Below the pieces are notes generated by a model. It worked only from the letters and a program-made list of their open reading frames with translations, was not told the origin of the DNA and did no database searches. This document shows positions 7,834 through 16,315 of a stretch of DNA of 64,000 bases, one piece after another. This stretch comes from Clostridiales bacterium (GTDB lineage: Bacteria; Bacillota; Clostridia; Christensenellales; Aristaeellaceae), in assembly GCA_015056315.1 (NCBI GenBank), contig SVGN01000007.1, positions 31,098-95,097 on the forward strand, read 5' to 3'. How positions within the stretch are numbered: position 1 is the stretch's first letter; each line of letters starts with the position of its first letter. The translations under genes were made by a program, and so were the position numbers.

Positions 7834-9273
7834 TTATCCTTCGGCAGGCAGCAGCACCGAGAAGGTGGTGCCTACATCCACCTTGCTGCGCACGCGGATC
7901 TTGCCCCCATGTGCCACAGCGATGATGCGGGCGATGGAAAGGCCCAGGCCGTGGCCGCTGGTCTGGGATTTTCGGGAGACATCGCAGCGGTAGAAGCGGT
8001 CGAAAACACGGGTCAGCTCCTCGGGCGGGATGCCCATGCCCGTATCGGTAACAGACAGCACGCACTGCCCTTTCTCCTTGCGCATTTTCAGCGTGATGGT
8101 GCCGCCCTCGGGGGTATACTTGATGGCATTATCCACCAATATGCGCATCAGCTGCTTGATCATGCCCTTATCGCCGTTGATGAGGATGTTTTCGGCAGGC
8201 ACCAGCTCGAAGGTATGGGCAGAGGAAAGCATCTTGGCTTCCCGGTTCAGCTCGCTCATTACCTCCAGGGGGTCGAAGACCTCCATTTCCAGCATGAGGG
8301 TCTTTTTATCGTGGCGGGCCAAAAAGAGCAGGCGCTCCACCAGCTCCTTCATGCCGGAGGCCTCCTGAGAGATGGCGGTGATGCCCTCATCCAGGATCTC
8401 CGGGTCGGTCTTGCCCCAGCGCTCCAGCATGCTCACATAGCCCTGAATGACCGCAATGGGCGTGCGCAGCTCGTGGGAAGCATCGCTGACGAACTGCTTC
8501 TGACTGTTGTAGCTCAGCTCGATGCGGTCCAGCATGCCGTTGATGACCAGCGCCAGATCTCTCAGCTCGTTCTTTGCGCCATCCACGCTGATGCGGTCGC
8601 TCAGGTTGTTGGCGCTGAGGGTGGCAGCGGTCTCCGCCATATCAGAGATGGGCTTGAGCACCTTTTTGTTGAGCCGGTTGCGGTTCTGGATCAAATACAG
8701 GATGCGCAGAAGGTCTGCGCAGAGCAGCACCCAGAACATGACCCGCATGGAATGGCGCAGGCTGTTCAGCGGGTAGCGGATCACCAGCCCGCTCTCCCCC
8801 TTCAGCCCATAGAGCAGCATGCCTGCGGCATCCTTGCGGGAGCCAAAGGAAAGCGCCACCTTTTGGGTAAAGCCGTTCCACCCGGCAGGGTAGGGGGCTT
8901 CGGTCAGGTAGGCCTCGGAAGCCTTGAGCCCCAACAGCTGCTCGGGGGTGTAGACAAGGCCGTTGGCAGGCTCCAGCGCAGCCACCTCGTTCATCGCCTC
9001 CCGGGCAGGGGCCACCTCCAAAAGGCACAGGGTGATGGTCACCGCCAAAAGCAGGGGCAGGGTGGTCAGCAGCAGCTGGCCTGCATAGTGCAGCGCAATG
9101 CGCAGCGTAAGCGACAGCCGCAGGTGGCTGAAAAGCTCCACCAGCGTGCCGTGGAGCCAATCCGAAAGCCGGTTGATGCTGAATTTGGGAAGCCGGATCT
9201 GTTTCTTTTCACGCTGGGCGGGTTGCTCTTCCTCCAGCCCCTCCAGCGTGACCTCCTTATGCGTCTTGCTCAT
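7834..9273 (-). CDS. Sensor histidine kinase (HAMP-HisKA-HATPase)
   Basis: 479 residues from the ATG at 9273, which overlaps the end of the response-regulator gene by 17 bases. The order is a cytoplasmic N-terminus, a membrane segment (about 60-87), an extracellular loop, a second segment (about 174-196) and a HAMP region. HisKA carries the phospho-accepting His267 in SDASHELR, and the ATPase shows the N-box (Asn382), DTGMGIP and GHGLGLS. All catalytic motifs are intact. The extracellular loop (about 88-173) is not a domain that I recognise. It pairs with the upstream OmpR-type regulator. The signal is unknown. Confidence 0.95.
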   Translation of the reverse strand: MSKTHKEVTLEGLEEEQPAQREKKQIRLPKFSINRLSDWLHGTLVELFSHLRLSLTLRIALHYAGQLLLTTLPLLLAVTITLCLLEVAPAREAMNEVAALEPANGLVYTPEQLLGLKASEAYLTEAPYPAGWNGFTQKVALSFGSRKDAAGMLLYGLKGESGLVIRYPLNSLRHSMRVMFWVLLCADLLRILYLIQNRNRLNKKVLKPISDMAETAATLSANNLSDRISVDGAKNELRDLALVINGMLDRIELSYNSQKQFVSDASHELRTPIAVIQGYVSMLERWGKTDPEILDEGITAISQEASGMKELVERLLFLARHDKKTLMLEMEVFDPLEVMSELNREAKMLSSAHTFELVPAENILINGDKGMIKQLMRILVDNAIKYTPEGGTITLKMRKEKGQCVLSVTDTGMGIPPEELTRVFDRFYRCDVSRKSQTSGHGLGLSIARIIAVAHGGKIRVRSKVDVGTTFSVLLPAEG

Positions 9274-9946
9274 AGCGGAACATGTACCCCACTGCACGAA
9301 TGGTATGGATGGTCTTGATCTGGAACTTATCATCGATCTTCTGGCGCAGATAGCGGATGTACACATCCACGATGTTGGTATCGCCGGTAAACTCGTAGCC
9401 CCACACGTTGGTGAGCAGCTCATCGCGGGTGATGGCGTGGTTCTCGTGCTGCCAGAGGTAGTTGAGCAGGTCGAACTCCTTCTTGGTAAGGGTGATGGGC
9501 GTACCGTCGAAACTGGCGGAGTAGCTGGCGGGATCGATCCGCAGACCGCCCACTTCCTTGGCGCCGCTGTCCTCAGCCACATCCGCACGGTGCTTCTTGA
9601 GGCAAACACGGATGCGGGCCAACAGCTCTTCGATGGCGAAGGGCTTGGTCATATAATCGTCCGCGCCCATATCCAGGCCCATCACCTTGTCGCTCACGTC
9701 GTCCTTGGCGGTGAGCATGATGATGGGCAGGTCGCTGGTCTGCCGGAGGCGGCGGCACACCTCGATGCCGCTGAGACCGGGCAGCATCAGGTCCAGGATC
9801 ATCAGATCCGGCTTCCAGCTCTGGGCCATCTCCAGGCCGGTGCGGCCATCGTGGGCGGCCTGCACCTCGTAGCCCTCGTGCTGCAGCTCAAGCGTAACAA
9901 AACGGGCGATCTTTACCTCGTCCTCAACGATCAGGATCCTGCTCAT
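9257..9946 (-). CDS. OmpR-family response regulator
   Basis: 229 residues from the ATG at 9946, chosen because GGGAGGAG lies 7 bases upstream. An in-frame ATG at 9970 would overlap the previous gene and has no such site. The receiver domain has the acidic pair in VEDE, phospho-accepting Asp52 (ILDLMLPG), the MLTA switch residue and Lys101 (TKPF). The C-terminal winged helix ends TIHTIRAVGYMF, as in OmpR/PhoB proteins. It is co-transcribed with the kinase gene and follows the DUF4342 gene by 20 bases. Confidence 0.95.
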   Translation of the reverse strand: MSRILIVEDEVKIARFVTLELQHEGYEVQAAHDGRTGLEMAQSWKPDLMILDLMLPGLSGIEVCRRLRQTSDLPIIMLTAKDDVSDKVMGLDMGADDYMTKPFAIEELLARIRVCLKKHRADVAEDSGAKEVGGLRIDPASYSASFDGTPITLTKKEFDLLNYLWQHENHAITRDELLTNVWGYEFTGDTNIVDVYIRYLRQKIDDKFQIKTIHTIRAVGYMFRYEQDA

Positions 9947-9966
9947 ACGTATCTCCTCCCAGTTCA

Positions 9967-10602
9967 TCAACCGATATCGGCTTCGTGGTAACCGTCATCG
10001 CCCACGTGCACATCCACCTGGCTGCCGCCGGGGAACTGCACATTTACCGGGCGGGTGCCGCTGGCAGCGCCCTGGCTGTGGGGGTGTTCGGGCTGCTCAC
10101 CGCTCTCGGGCTGTGCGCCCTCCTGCGTAAAGCCGCGGGAGAAGCTCTGCACCGTGTTCTGTACATTGCTTTTGGCGGTGCTCACAACGCTGTCGAAGGT
10201 CTCGTTGGCAAAGGCCTGGCTCTTGCGGTCTACAGAGATGCGGTAGCCCAGCACCAGCGAAGCGATCAGGCCGATGATGGCGATATGAGGCGCGATCAGC
10301 AGGCTGACGAGCATAAACAGTACGCTCAGGTTGGCCACCACCACGGTCTTGTTGCGCACCATCAGGCGGGTGCGGTACAGGGTGTTGAACAGCTTCTTGA
10401 GCCCGGCGTGGCCGCCGCTGCTGCCGGTGGCGGCGGCGCGGGTGGTGGGGCCGTTCTCGTTCAGGCGGCCGTTGCGCTCCAGATCTACCAGAGAGCGGGC
10501 CAGGCTGCCGTTGTGGTACTCCAGCAAATTGACGGCCTCTTCATAGGTGATGCCGCTTTTCTTTCGCAGAATCTCGATATCGTCAATGGTGTAGTTTGCC
10601 AT
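9967..10602 (-). CDS. DUF4342 domain protein with UBA-like N-terminus
   Basis: 211 residues from the ATG at 10602, with AAGGAGGG upstream. The N-terminal 45 residues (TIDDIEILRKKSGITYEEAV, then SLARSLVDLERNGRL) look like the UBA-like helical domain of DUF4342 proteins. A pair of hydrophobic stretches (KTVVVANLSVLFMLVSLLIA and IAIIGLIASLVLGY, about 92-130) probably forms a membrane hairpin. A polar tail rich in Gly, Glu and His follows. It is first in a likely operon with the two-component system. Its function is unknown, but the position suggests an envelope-associated role. Confidence 0.8.
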   Translation of the reverse strand: MANYTIDDIEILRKKSGITYEEAVNLLEYHNGSLARSLVDLERNGRLNENGPTTRAAATGSSGGHAGLKKLFNTLYRTRLMVRNKTVVVANLSVLFMLVSLLIAPHIAIIGLIASLVLGYRISVDRKSQAFANETFDSVVSTAKSNVQNTVQSFSRGFTQEGAQPESGEQPEHPHSQGAASGTRPVNVQFPGGSQVDVHVGDDGYHEADIG

Positions 10603-10629
10603 AGGGCATTCCCTCCTTATCACGCTGCT

Positions 10630-10672
10630 ATTGTAGCACAGAAACCGCACCCATGCTTGAGGATTTCCTCAA
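10630..10672 (-). promoter_or_regulatory. Extended -10 promoter of the DUF4342 operon with an inverted repeat
   Basis: On the minus strand TGCTACAAT (hexamer 10630-10635) is an extended -10 element with no convincing -35. TTGAGGA-TT-TCCTCAA (10657-10672), a perfect inverted repeat, overlaps the region a -35 would occupy. The repeat sits between two divergent genes, so it could serve either one. Confidence 0.5.
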
Positions 10673-10717
10673 AGATTTCTTAGAAAATGATGAGGAAGCA
10701 GCAAACCTTCCCTGTAT

Positions 10718-10747
10718 GCCATTTTGTGCCCTCCGGCTGCATATGCT
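10718..10747 (+). promoter_or_regulatory. Sigma-E-like promoter of spoIIID
   Basis: GCCATTTT (10718-10725), a 14-base spacer and CATATGCT (10740-10747) resemble the Bacillus sigma-E pattern (GTCATATT, 14-15, CATACAAT), with two or three mismatches in each box. spoIIID is a known sigma-E target, which makes the match plausible. Confidence 0.55.
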
Positions 10748-10772
10748 TTCCAAAACGCCGGGAGGGGTTCAT

Positions 10773-11060
10773 GTGCAGAAAGACATCCGGGAGCGATGCA
10801 TCGCCATCGGGCAGTATATTGCCGATACGGGAGCCACCGTGCGCAGTGCGGCGCAGCATTTCGGGGTGAGCAAATCCTCCGTGCATAAGGATATGAAGCA
10901 GCGCCTGCCGCAGCTGAACCGCACGCTGGCGATGCAGGTGCGGGCGGTGCTCAGCTACAACAAAGCCGTGCGGCACCTGCGCGGAGGCGCTGCCACGCGC
11001 AGGAAATACCGTGCGAGAGCAGACGAGCGGGCATTCCCGCACCCGAACGCCGATCAATGA
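10773..11060 (+). CDS. spoIIID: Sporulation transcriptional regulator SpoIIID
   Basis: 95 residues from a GTG at 10773, five bases after GGAGGGG. The open frame continues upstream, but the family is about 93 residues long and begins at this point. The helix-turn-helix is ATVRSAAQHFGVSKSSVHKD, and the end has the family signature YNKAVRHLRGG and RRKYR. It acts in the mother cell as an activator and repressor after engulfment begins. It marks the organism as a spore former. As in Bacillus and many Clostridia, an mreB/mbl-type gene follows. Confidence 0.95.
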   Translation: MQKDIRERCIAIGQYIADTGATVRSAAQHFGVSKSSVHKDMKQRLPQLNRTLAMQVRAVLSYNKAVRHLRGGAATRRKYRARADERAFPHPNADQ

Positions 11061-11064
11061 AAAA

Positions 11065-11165
11065 CCACCAAAGGGAGCTTTGGTGGGCAACGGTCTCCGG
11101 CAGGCGCCTGAGCTCCTGCATCTCTTTTAGCCTACAAGGCGTGTGGTAGCAACGAAATCTACCAC
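11065..11165. other. Hairpins between spoIIID and the mreB-like gene
   Basis: CCACCAAAG-GGAG-CTTTGGTGG (11065-11086) directly follows the spoIIID stop but lacks a T run on the plus strand. Read on the minus strand it is followed by TTTTT. Downstream are CAGGCGCCTG (11101-11110) and GTGGTAG with its complement CTACCAC (11143-11165). It could be a weak terminator plus a structured leader. The function is unclear. Confidence 0.4.
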
Positions 11166-11188
11166 CTCAAAAACCTTTGCAGGAACAG

Positions 11189-11205
11189 TGTATCACCATG
11201 ATACA
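11189..11205. promoter_or_regulatory. Inverted repeat upstream of the mreB-like gene
   Basis: TGTATCA-CCA-TGATACA is perfect and lies about 145 bases upstream of the start codon. It is a possible operator. Just downstream is TGTAAACAA, a near match to the SpoIIID site WWRRACAR with one mismatch. Confidence 0.35.
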
Positions 11206-11349
11206 GCCCTGTAAACAAAAATTCATATATTCTGCCCTGCTTCGTAACAAAAAGCAGGAGTTTTCCCGCCTATGGCGAATACATCCAGATAAGGCTGCGA
11301 AGACAGCACTTCTTTGTGTACCGCAAAGCAAGGAGGCCAGGCAAAGGTA

Positions 11350-12369
11350 ATGGCACGAGTCAGTGATATCGGCATCGATCTGGGTACTTCCCGGGTATTG
11401 ATCTACATGAAGGGCAGGGGCATCCAGCTCAACGAGCCCGCCGTTGTAGCCGTAGACAGGGATACCCGCAACATTCTCGCCATTGGCGACGAAGCGGAGA
11501 AAATGATCGGCCGCACCCCCAGCAACATCCTCGCCATCAGCCCGCTGCGTACAGGCGCGATCGTGGATTTCGACCTGGTGAGCACCATGCTCAAGGCCTT
11601 TGTGAGCCAGGTGATCGGCAAGCACTATTTTGCGCGCCCCCGCGCGGTGATGGCTGTGCCCAGCGGCGTTAACGAGACCGAGCGCCGCTCCCTCATCTCC
11701 ACCATGTTCGACGTGGGCATGAAGCGCACCCAGCTGATCCACCGTTCGCTGGCGGCTGCGCTGGGCGCAGGTCTGCCCATCGACAGCTCCTACGGCACGC
11801 TGATCGTGGATATCAGCGCAGGCGTTACCGATCTGGGCGTTATCTCCATGAACCGCGTTCTGGTGGAGGACAGCGTCAAGGTTGGCGGCGATGCCTTCAG
11901 CGATGCCATCATCAGGCATCTGCGGCGCAAGCATAACCTGTACATCGGCGAGCGCACCGCCGACGAGCTGAAGATCAACCTGGGCTCTGCCATTCCCCGT
12001 ACGGAGCAGACCTACATGGATGTAACGGGCCGTAACCTGATTTCCGGCCTGCCCAAGACCATGCGTATCTACAGCGACGACATCACCGAAGCCATCGACG
12101 AGCCGCTGCGCCAGCTCACCGAGAGCATCCAGGGCGTGCTGGAGCACACCCCTGCCGAGCTGGCCTCCGACATTTTCGAGTACGGCATCCTGCTCACCGG
12201 CGGCGGTGCCCAGATGTTCGGCCTGTGCGAGGCCATCGCCGATGCGTTGAAGGTGCCCTGCTCCTGCGCAGAGGACCCGCAAAACAACGTGGTGGTCGGC
12301 TGCGGCCGCGTGCTGGAGAACCCCCAGGAGCTGAAGAAGTACCTGGACGACGGCAGAAAGCGCAGATAA
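11350..12369 (+). CDS. MreB/Mbl-family actin-like protein with altered nucleotide motifs
   Basis: 339 residues from the ATG at 11350, with AGGAGG 13 bases and AAAGG 2 bases upstream. The actin fold is clear: GIDLGTS at 8-14, NEPAVVAVD, the loop PSGVNETERRSL holding the usual catalytic glutamate, and the adenosine motif ILLTGGGAQM. The second phosphate motif reads DISAGVT (154-160) where MreB and Mbl normally have DIGGGTT, and the first reads GTSR in place of GTAN. Location after spoIIID matches mbl in Bacillus. It is probably a cell-shape or sporulation-stage filament protein. ATP handling may be altered. Confidence 0.88.
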   Translation: MARVSDIGIDLGTSRVLIYMKGRGIQLNEPAVVAVDRDTRNILAIGDEAEKMIGRTPSNILAISPLRTGAIVDFDLVSTMLKAFVSQVIGKHYFARPRAVMAVPSGVNETERRSLISTMFDVGMKRTQLIHRSLAAALGAGLPIDSSYGTLIVDISAGVTDLGVISMNRVLVEDSVKVGGDAFSDAIIRHLRRKHNLYIGERTADELKINLGSAIPRTEQTYMDVTGRNLISGLPKTMRIYSDDITEAIDEPLRQLTESIQGVLEHTPAELASDIFEYGILLTGGGAQMFGLCEAIADALKVPCSCAEDPQNNVVVGCGRVLENPQELKKYLDDGRKRR

Positions 12370-12387
12370 GCAAAAAACGCAAACAGA

Positions 12388-12418
12388 ACCGTGCAGAAAA
12401 CGCTCTGCACGGTTTTTG
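12388..12418 (+). terminator. Terminator after the mreB-like gene
   Basis: A 10-bp stem ACCGTGCAGA / TCTGCACGGT with a 6-nt loop, followed by TTTTGG. Confidence 0.85.
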
Positions 12419-12434
12419 GTTGCCAAAGAGCAGC

Positions 12435-12481
12435 AAAAGCCGCCGTGGGCCCGGCTGCACCGAGCCTGCACGGCGGCTTTT
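12435..12481 (-). terminator. Terminator between convergent genes, serving the nfnB-like gene
   Basis: A 13-bp stem AAAAGCCGCCGTG / CACGGCGGCTTTT around a 21-nt loop. A and T runs flank both sides, so it can work in both directions. It lies 2 bases past the stop of the minus-strand flavoprotein gene. Confidence 0.8.
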
Positions 12482-12483
12482 CT

Positions 12484-13872
12484 TTACTTATTGCTCAGGT
12501 ACTCATCGATGGCAGCAGCAGCGGTCTTGCCTGCGCCCATGGCCAGGATGACCGTTGCCGCACCGGTGACCGCATCGCCGCCTGCATAGATGCCCTCGCG
12601 GGAGGTCCTGCCGGTCTCCTCCTCAACGATGATGCCGCCCCAGCGCTGGGTATCCAGCCCCTGAGTAGTGGCCTTGATGAGGGGGTTGGGCGAGGTGCCC
12701 AGCGCCATGATGACACAATCCACCGGCAGCTCGCTCTCGCTGCCCTCCACAGCCACGGGGCTGCGGCGACCGGAGGCATCCGGCTCGCCAAGGGTCATCT
12801 GCTGGCAGCGCATGGCGCTTACCCAGCCTTCTTCGTTGCCGGAGATGGAAAGCGGATTGGTCAAGAAGCGGAACTCGATGCCCTCCTCCATGGCATGCTC
12901 CACTTCCTCCCGGCGTGCGGGAAGCTCCGCTTCGGTGCGGCGGTACAAGATGGATACCTCCGCGCCCAGACGGCGGGCGCAGCGGGCAGCATCCATGGCC
13001 ACATTGCCGCCGCCCACCACCGCCACACGCTTACCGCGCTGGATGGGGGTGCTGCTGTCGGGCTTATAGGCCTTCATCAAATTGATGCGGGTGAGGAATT
13101 CGTTGGCGGAGTACACGCCCTTCAGGTTCTCGCCGGGGATGCGCATGAACCGGGGCAAACCGGCACCGGAGCCGATAAACACAGCCTCGAAGCCGTATTC
13201 CTGCATCAGCTCATCGATGGTGATGGTCTTACCGATGACCACATTGGTCTCGATCTTTACGCCCAGCTGGCTGAGGGTATCCACTTCCTTCTGCACGATG
13301 GCCTTGGGCAAGCGGAACTCGGGAATGCCGTAGACCAGCACGCCGCCCGCCAGATGCAGCGCCTCAAAGACCGTTACCTCATAGCCCTTCTTGGCCAGAT
13401 CGCCCGCACAGGTGAGGCCGGAGGGGCCGGAGCCCACCACAGCTACCTTATGGCCGTTGGAGGCAGGTCTTTTTGCGGGTTCGGTGGCGTTGGCGTTGTG
13501 CCAGTCGGCCACAAAGCGCTCCAGGCGGCCAATGGCCACCGGCTCGCCCTTGATGCCGCGCACGCACTTGCTCTCGCACTGGCTCTCCTGCGGGCATACG
13601 CGGCCGCAGACCGCAGGCAGAGAGCTGGCCTCCGAGATGATTTGGTAAGCGGCTTCAAAATCGCCCTTAGCCACCTGCTGGATAAATGCAGGGATGTAGA
13701 TCTTTACCGGGCAACCCGCCACGCAGGGCTTGTGCTTGCAGTTGAGGCAGCGGTTGGCCTCCGCAACGGCCTGCGCCTCGGTATAGCCCAGCGCCACTTC
13801 GTTGAAATTCCGGCTGCGCTCCGCAGCATCCTGCGTGGGCATGGGATTCTTTTGCATTGCCATATCAGGCAT
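12484..13872 (-). CDS. nfnB: NfnB/GltD-type FAD-NAD(P) oxidoreductase with N-terminal Fe-S centres
   Basis: 462 residues from the ATG at 13872, which overlaps the upstream gene by 8 bases; an ATG at 13863 is also possible. The N-terminal cysteine sets CLNCKHKPCVAGCP and CGRVCPQESQCESKC bind two [4Fe-4S] clusters. An FAD Rossmann motif (VVGSGPSGLTCAGDLAKKGY) and an NADP(H) motif (VAVVGGGNVAMDAA) follow, and the protein ends in AGGDAVTGAATVI. Often annotated as glutamate synthase small subunit. With a SudB/NfnA-like gene next to it and no GltB large subunit, it is better read as the large subunit of NADH-dependent ferredoxin:NADP oxidoreductase, which bifurcates electrons between NADH, NADPH and ferredoxin. 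Confidence 0.88.
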   Translation of the reverse strand: MPDMAMQKNPMPTQDAAERSRNFNEVALGYTEAQAVAEANRCLNCKHKPCVAGCPVKIYIPAFIQQVAKGDFEAAYQIISEASSLPAVCGRVCPQESQCESKCVRGIKGEPVAIGRLERFVADWHNANATEPAKRPASNGHKVAVVGSGPSGLTCAGDLAKKGYEVTVFEALHLAGGVLVYGIPEFRLPKAIVQKEVDTLSQLGVKIETNVVIGKTITIDELMQEYGFEAVFIGSGAGLPRFMRIPGENLKGVYSANEFLTRINLMKAYKPDSSTPIQRGKRVAVVGGGNVAMDAARCARRLGAEVSILYRRTEAELPARREEVEHAMEEGIEFRFLTNPLSISGNEEGWVSAMRCQQMTLGEPDASGRRSPVAVEGSESELPVDCVIMALGTSPNPLIKATTQGLDTQRWGGIIVEEETGRTSREGIYAGGDAVTGAATVILAMGAGKTAAAAIDEYLSNK

Positions 13873-14713
13873 CGGTTTCCACTCCCTTGAACAGATTACA
13901 GGCTTCCTCGTAGGCATGGCGCTCAAAATCGCGGTAGGTGGCACCGCGGGCCATAGCCTCGTCAAAATCGATCAGGTGACCGTCGAACTCAGGGCCGTCC
14001 ACACAGGCGAACTTGGTCTCGCCGCCCACGGTAAGGCGGCAGCCGCCGCACATACCGGTACCGTCGATCATGATGGGGTTCATGCTGGCAACAGTCTTGA
14101 TGCCGTACTCCTTGGTGAGCTTGCAGACGAATTTCATCATGATCAGCGGCCCGATGGTGATGACCTCGTCGTACGCCTCGCCGCTTTCGATCAGCTTTTT
14201 GAGGGCATCGGTCACAAGGCCCTTTTCGCCCCAGCTGCCATCATCGCTCATGCGCACCAGCTTGGTGCAGGCGTTGGAGAACTCTTCTTCCAGAATGACC
14301 AGATCCTTGTTGCGGAAGCCCACGATGGCATGCACCTCACAGCCCTGCCGGTGCAGCTTCTTGGCAACCGGGTAGGCAATAGCGCAGCCTACGCCGCCGC
14401 CCACCACAGCCACCTTGCGCAGACCCTCGGTATGGGTGGCGCGCCCCAGCGGGCCCACGAAATCGTGGATGAAGTCGCCCTCGCTGAGGTGGTTGAGCTT
14501 TTCGGTGGTAGCGCCCACCACCTGAAAAATGATGGTGACGCTCCCTTTTTCCCGGTCATAATCCGCGATCGTCAGGGGGATGCGTTCACCCTCGCCATCC
14601 GCACGCAGAATGATAAACTGACCCGGCTCCGCCTTTTTGGCCACCAGCGGGGCTTCCACCTCCATCAGGGTGACGGTGGGGTTCAGTACCTTCTTTACAA
14701 GGATCCGATTCAT
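13865..14713 (-). CDS. nfnA: NfnA/SudB-type FAD-binding subunit with [2Fe-2S] centre
   Basis: 282 residues from the ATG at 14713, five bases after AAGGA. It resembles dihydroorotate dehydrogenase electron-transfer subunits: a flavin-binding barrel (GQFIILRADGEGERIPLTI), a nucleotide-binding stretch (VAVVGGGVGCAIAYPVAKKL) and the C-terminal cluster ligands GTGMCGGCRLTV with FACVDGPEF. It overlaps the NfnB-like gene and is read from the promoter at 14819-14847. The pair fits the NfnAB complex of anaerobes. Confidence 0.88.
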   Translation of the reverse strand: MNRILVKKVLNPTVTLMEVEAPLVAKKAEPGQFIILRADGEGERIPLTIADYDREKGSVTIIFQVVGATTEKLNHLSEGDFIHDFVGPLGRATHTEGLRKVAVVGGGVGCAIAYPVAKKLHRQGCEVHAIVGFRNKDLVILEEEFSNACTKLVRMSDDGSWGEKGLVTDALKKLIESGEAYDEVITIGPLIMMKFVCKLTKEYGIKTVASMNPIMIDGTGMCGGCRLTVGGETKFACVDGPEFDGHLIDFDEAMARGATYRDFERHAYEEACNLFKGVETDA

Positions 14714-14818
14714 GGTAGTCCTTCCCTTCAACGGCCCGGCATCGCACCGGACAGGCTGACGGTCGATCCGCTGCCCTGCGGCTTGGGCATAAGCGCCAAC
14801 AGATGACCTAATTATGAT

Positions 14819-14847
14819 AGGGTACCCTCCGCGAGCCGGTTTGTCAA
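14819..14847 (-). promoter_or_regulatory. Promoter of the nfnAB-like operon
   Basis: On the minus strand TTGACA (14842-14847), a 17-base spacer and TACCCT (14819-14824). The -35 is consensus and the -10 is weak. A second AT-rich stretch (TATCAT) lies a few bases further on. Confidence 0.65.
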
Positions 14848-14907
14848 GAACAAGACAAGAATCATACAAAACAGGGAATGCTGTCGGATGGGCAGCATTC
14901 CCTCCGC

Positions 14908-16257
14908 TCACCCCCGCAGGGTGAGTGAGCGTACGCAGAGCCGGTTCAGCCGGATCTCGTAATGGCAGCAGGTCTCCGCCAGCAGAAGGTAATCCTCCTC
15001 CGGCTCCACCTCAAAGGTGAAGGGCTGCAGCCCGCAGCCCTGCCAGACCGACAGCACCTGCCGGCTGCTGAGCAGCTGCAGCTTGAGCCGCCACTGGCAA
15101 TGGCCGCTGGGCAGCATGATACCGGAGATGATGCCGTTCTCGCAGCACACCGGGCACTGCGGGCAAGCCGGGCATTCCGGGCTTTGGGGCACCTCCGGCG
15201 CAGGCTGCTGATCCGCCTGGGGCGGCGCTTCGGGCAGGGCCTCCGGCTGGCAGCTGCCGAGGCCCGTCATACCGCCCACAAAGGGGAACCAATGCAGCTC
15301 AAAGCCGCTGCCCTGGGGCACCCGAAGCCCGGCCAGCACCGTGTTGCCGTTGATGTTGCCGCCGGTGGGGTGGGCATTCCACACCGTTCCGGGGGCCAGC
15401 AGGCTGCCGTAGATGGCAGCGGCCACCGGCATGGATACCTCCTGGGCATCCATCAGCACATAGAGGGTATGGGCAGCCCTTGCTTCGCTGCCCCACAGCC
15501 CGTTGGTGATGCGGAGGCTTTTGCCGCTGCGGATGCGCACGATGCTGAGGCTGCCCTCCGGCGTATCGATGGCGATGGGGCCGGTCAGGGAACCGTCTTC
15601 GGGCCATTCCAGATCGAACACGTTCTGCAGGCTGTCGCTGCCGGTAAGGGTAACGCCGCCATCGGCCCACCGGGTGGTGCCGGCGGGCGGCAGAGCGGCT
15701 ATGTTCTGCATGCGGCACAGAAGGCTGCTCCGCGCATCGGCAAAGAAGGCGGGCACATCTGCGCTCAGCCTTGGGGCAGGGATGTATCGGGGCGTATCGT
15801 AGCCGGATATGACCCAGCGGCTGCCGTCATCCTGGGGCATCCAGTAGGGGCTGCCGTTGGCGGCGTACAGGGCTGCCAGTTCCTGCCGCTGATCCGGGGC
15901 ATCGCTTTTACCGATCAGGTAGGTGCTGCCCAGCCCCGCCTGAAAGCTGCCGTTGCCCACCACATTGCCCACCACCGTCTGCGCCCCGGCGATGCTCACA
16001 TTACCGCCCGCCAGAAAACGCACCGCAAAGGGGTCGTAGGGAATGGTCTGCTGTCCCCTCCGCCCGAAGCCCACCGACATGCCCCGGTTGCTGGTCACGC
16101 TGCCCTCAACAGCAATGGCGCCCTCTGTATCGATCAAATTGCTCACATCGCCCAGGATCAGGCCATTGTAGCCCACACCGTTGCCGAAAGGCTGGCCCTC
16201 CATCTCCTGCCACCTGAGTGCCTGATAGGGAACACCGCTCAACACTGCCAATTGCAT
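14908..16257 (-). CDS. Choice-of-anchor-A-like protein with a Cys-Pro cluster
   Basis: 449 residues from the ATG at 16257 (AAAGGAG upstream). The N-terminal two thirds resemble the choice-of-anchor A domain seen in collagen-binding and other surface proteins: YNGLILGDVSNLIDTEGAIA, then SVGFGRR and AGAQTVVGNVVGNG. Residues 359-375 form a proline-cysteine cluster (CPACPQCPVCC), and more cysteines follow to the end. I see no signal peptide, membrane segment or LPXTG motif, which is odd for this domain. It could be exported by another route or deposited in the spore coat from the mother cell. It is divergent from two ATP-grasp ligase genes. The function is unknown. Confidence 0.7.
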   Translation of the reverse strand: MQLAVLSGVPYQALRWQEMEGQPFGNGVGYNGLILGDVSNLIDTEGAIAVEGSVTSNRGMSVGFGRRGQQTIPYDPFAVRFLAGGNVSIAGAQTVVGNVVGNGSFQAGLGSTYLIGKSDAPDQRQELAALYAANGSPYWMPQDDGSRWVISGYDTPRYIPAPRLSADVPAFFADARSSLLCRMQNIAALPPAGTTRWADGGVTLTGSDSLQNVFDLEWPEDGSLTGPIAIDTPEGSLSIVRIRSGKSLRITNGLWGSEARAAHTLYVLMDAQEVSMPVAAAIYGSLLAPGTVWNAHPTGGNINGNTVLAGLRVPQGSGFELHWFPFVGGMTGLGSCQPEALPEAPPQADQQPAPEVPQSPECPACPQCPVCCENGIISGIMLPSGHCQWRLKLQLLSSRQVLSVWQGCGLQPFTFEVEPEEDYLLLAETCCHYEIRLNRLCVRSLTLRG

Positions 16258-16315
16258 CCGCTCCTTTCTGTGGCATCCTATGCGGAAAAATACAGACTGT
16301 GCGCAGCCGGAGGGA

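Noticed and set aside
11065..11086. A normal intrinsic terminator for spoIIID
   Set aside because: The stem is strong but has no T run on the plus strand; kept only as a hairpin.
12484..13872. Glutamate synthase small subunit acting with a large subunit
   Set aside because: No gltB-like gene is present, and the overlapping SudB/NfnA-like partner points to an NfnAB-type complex.
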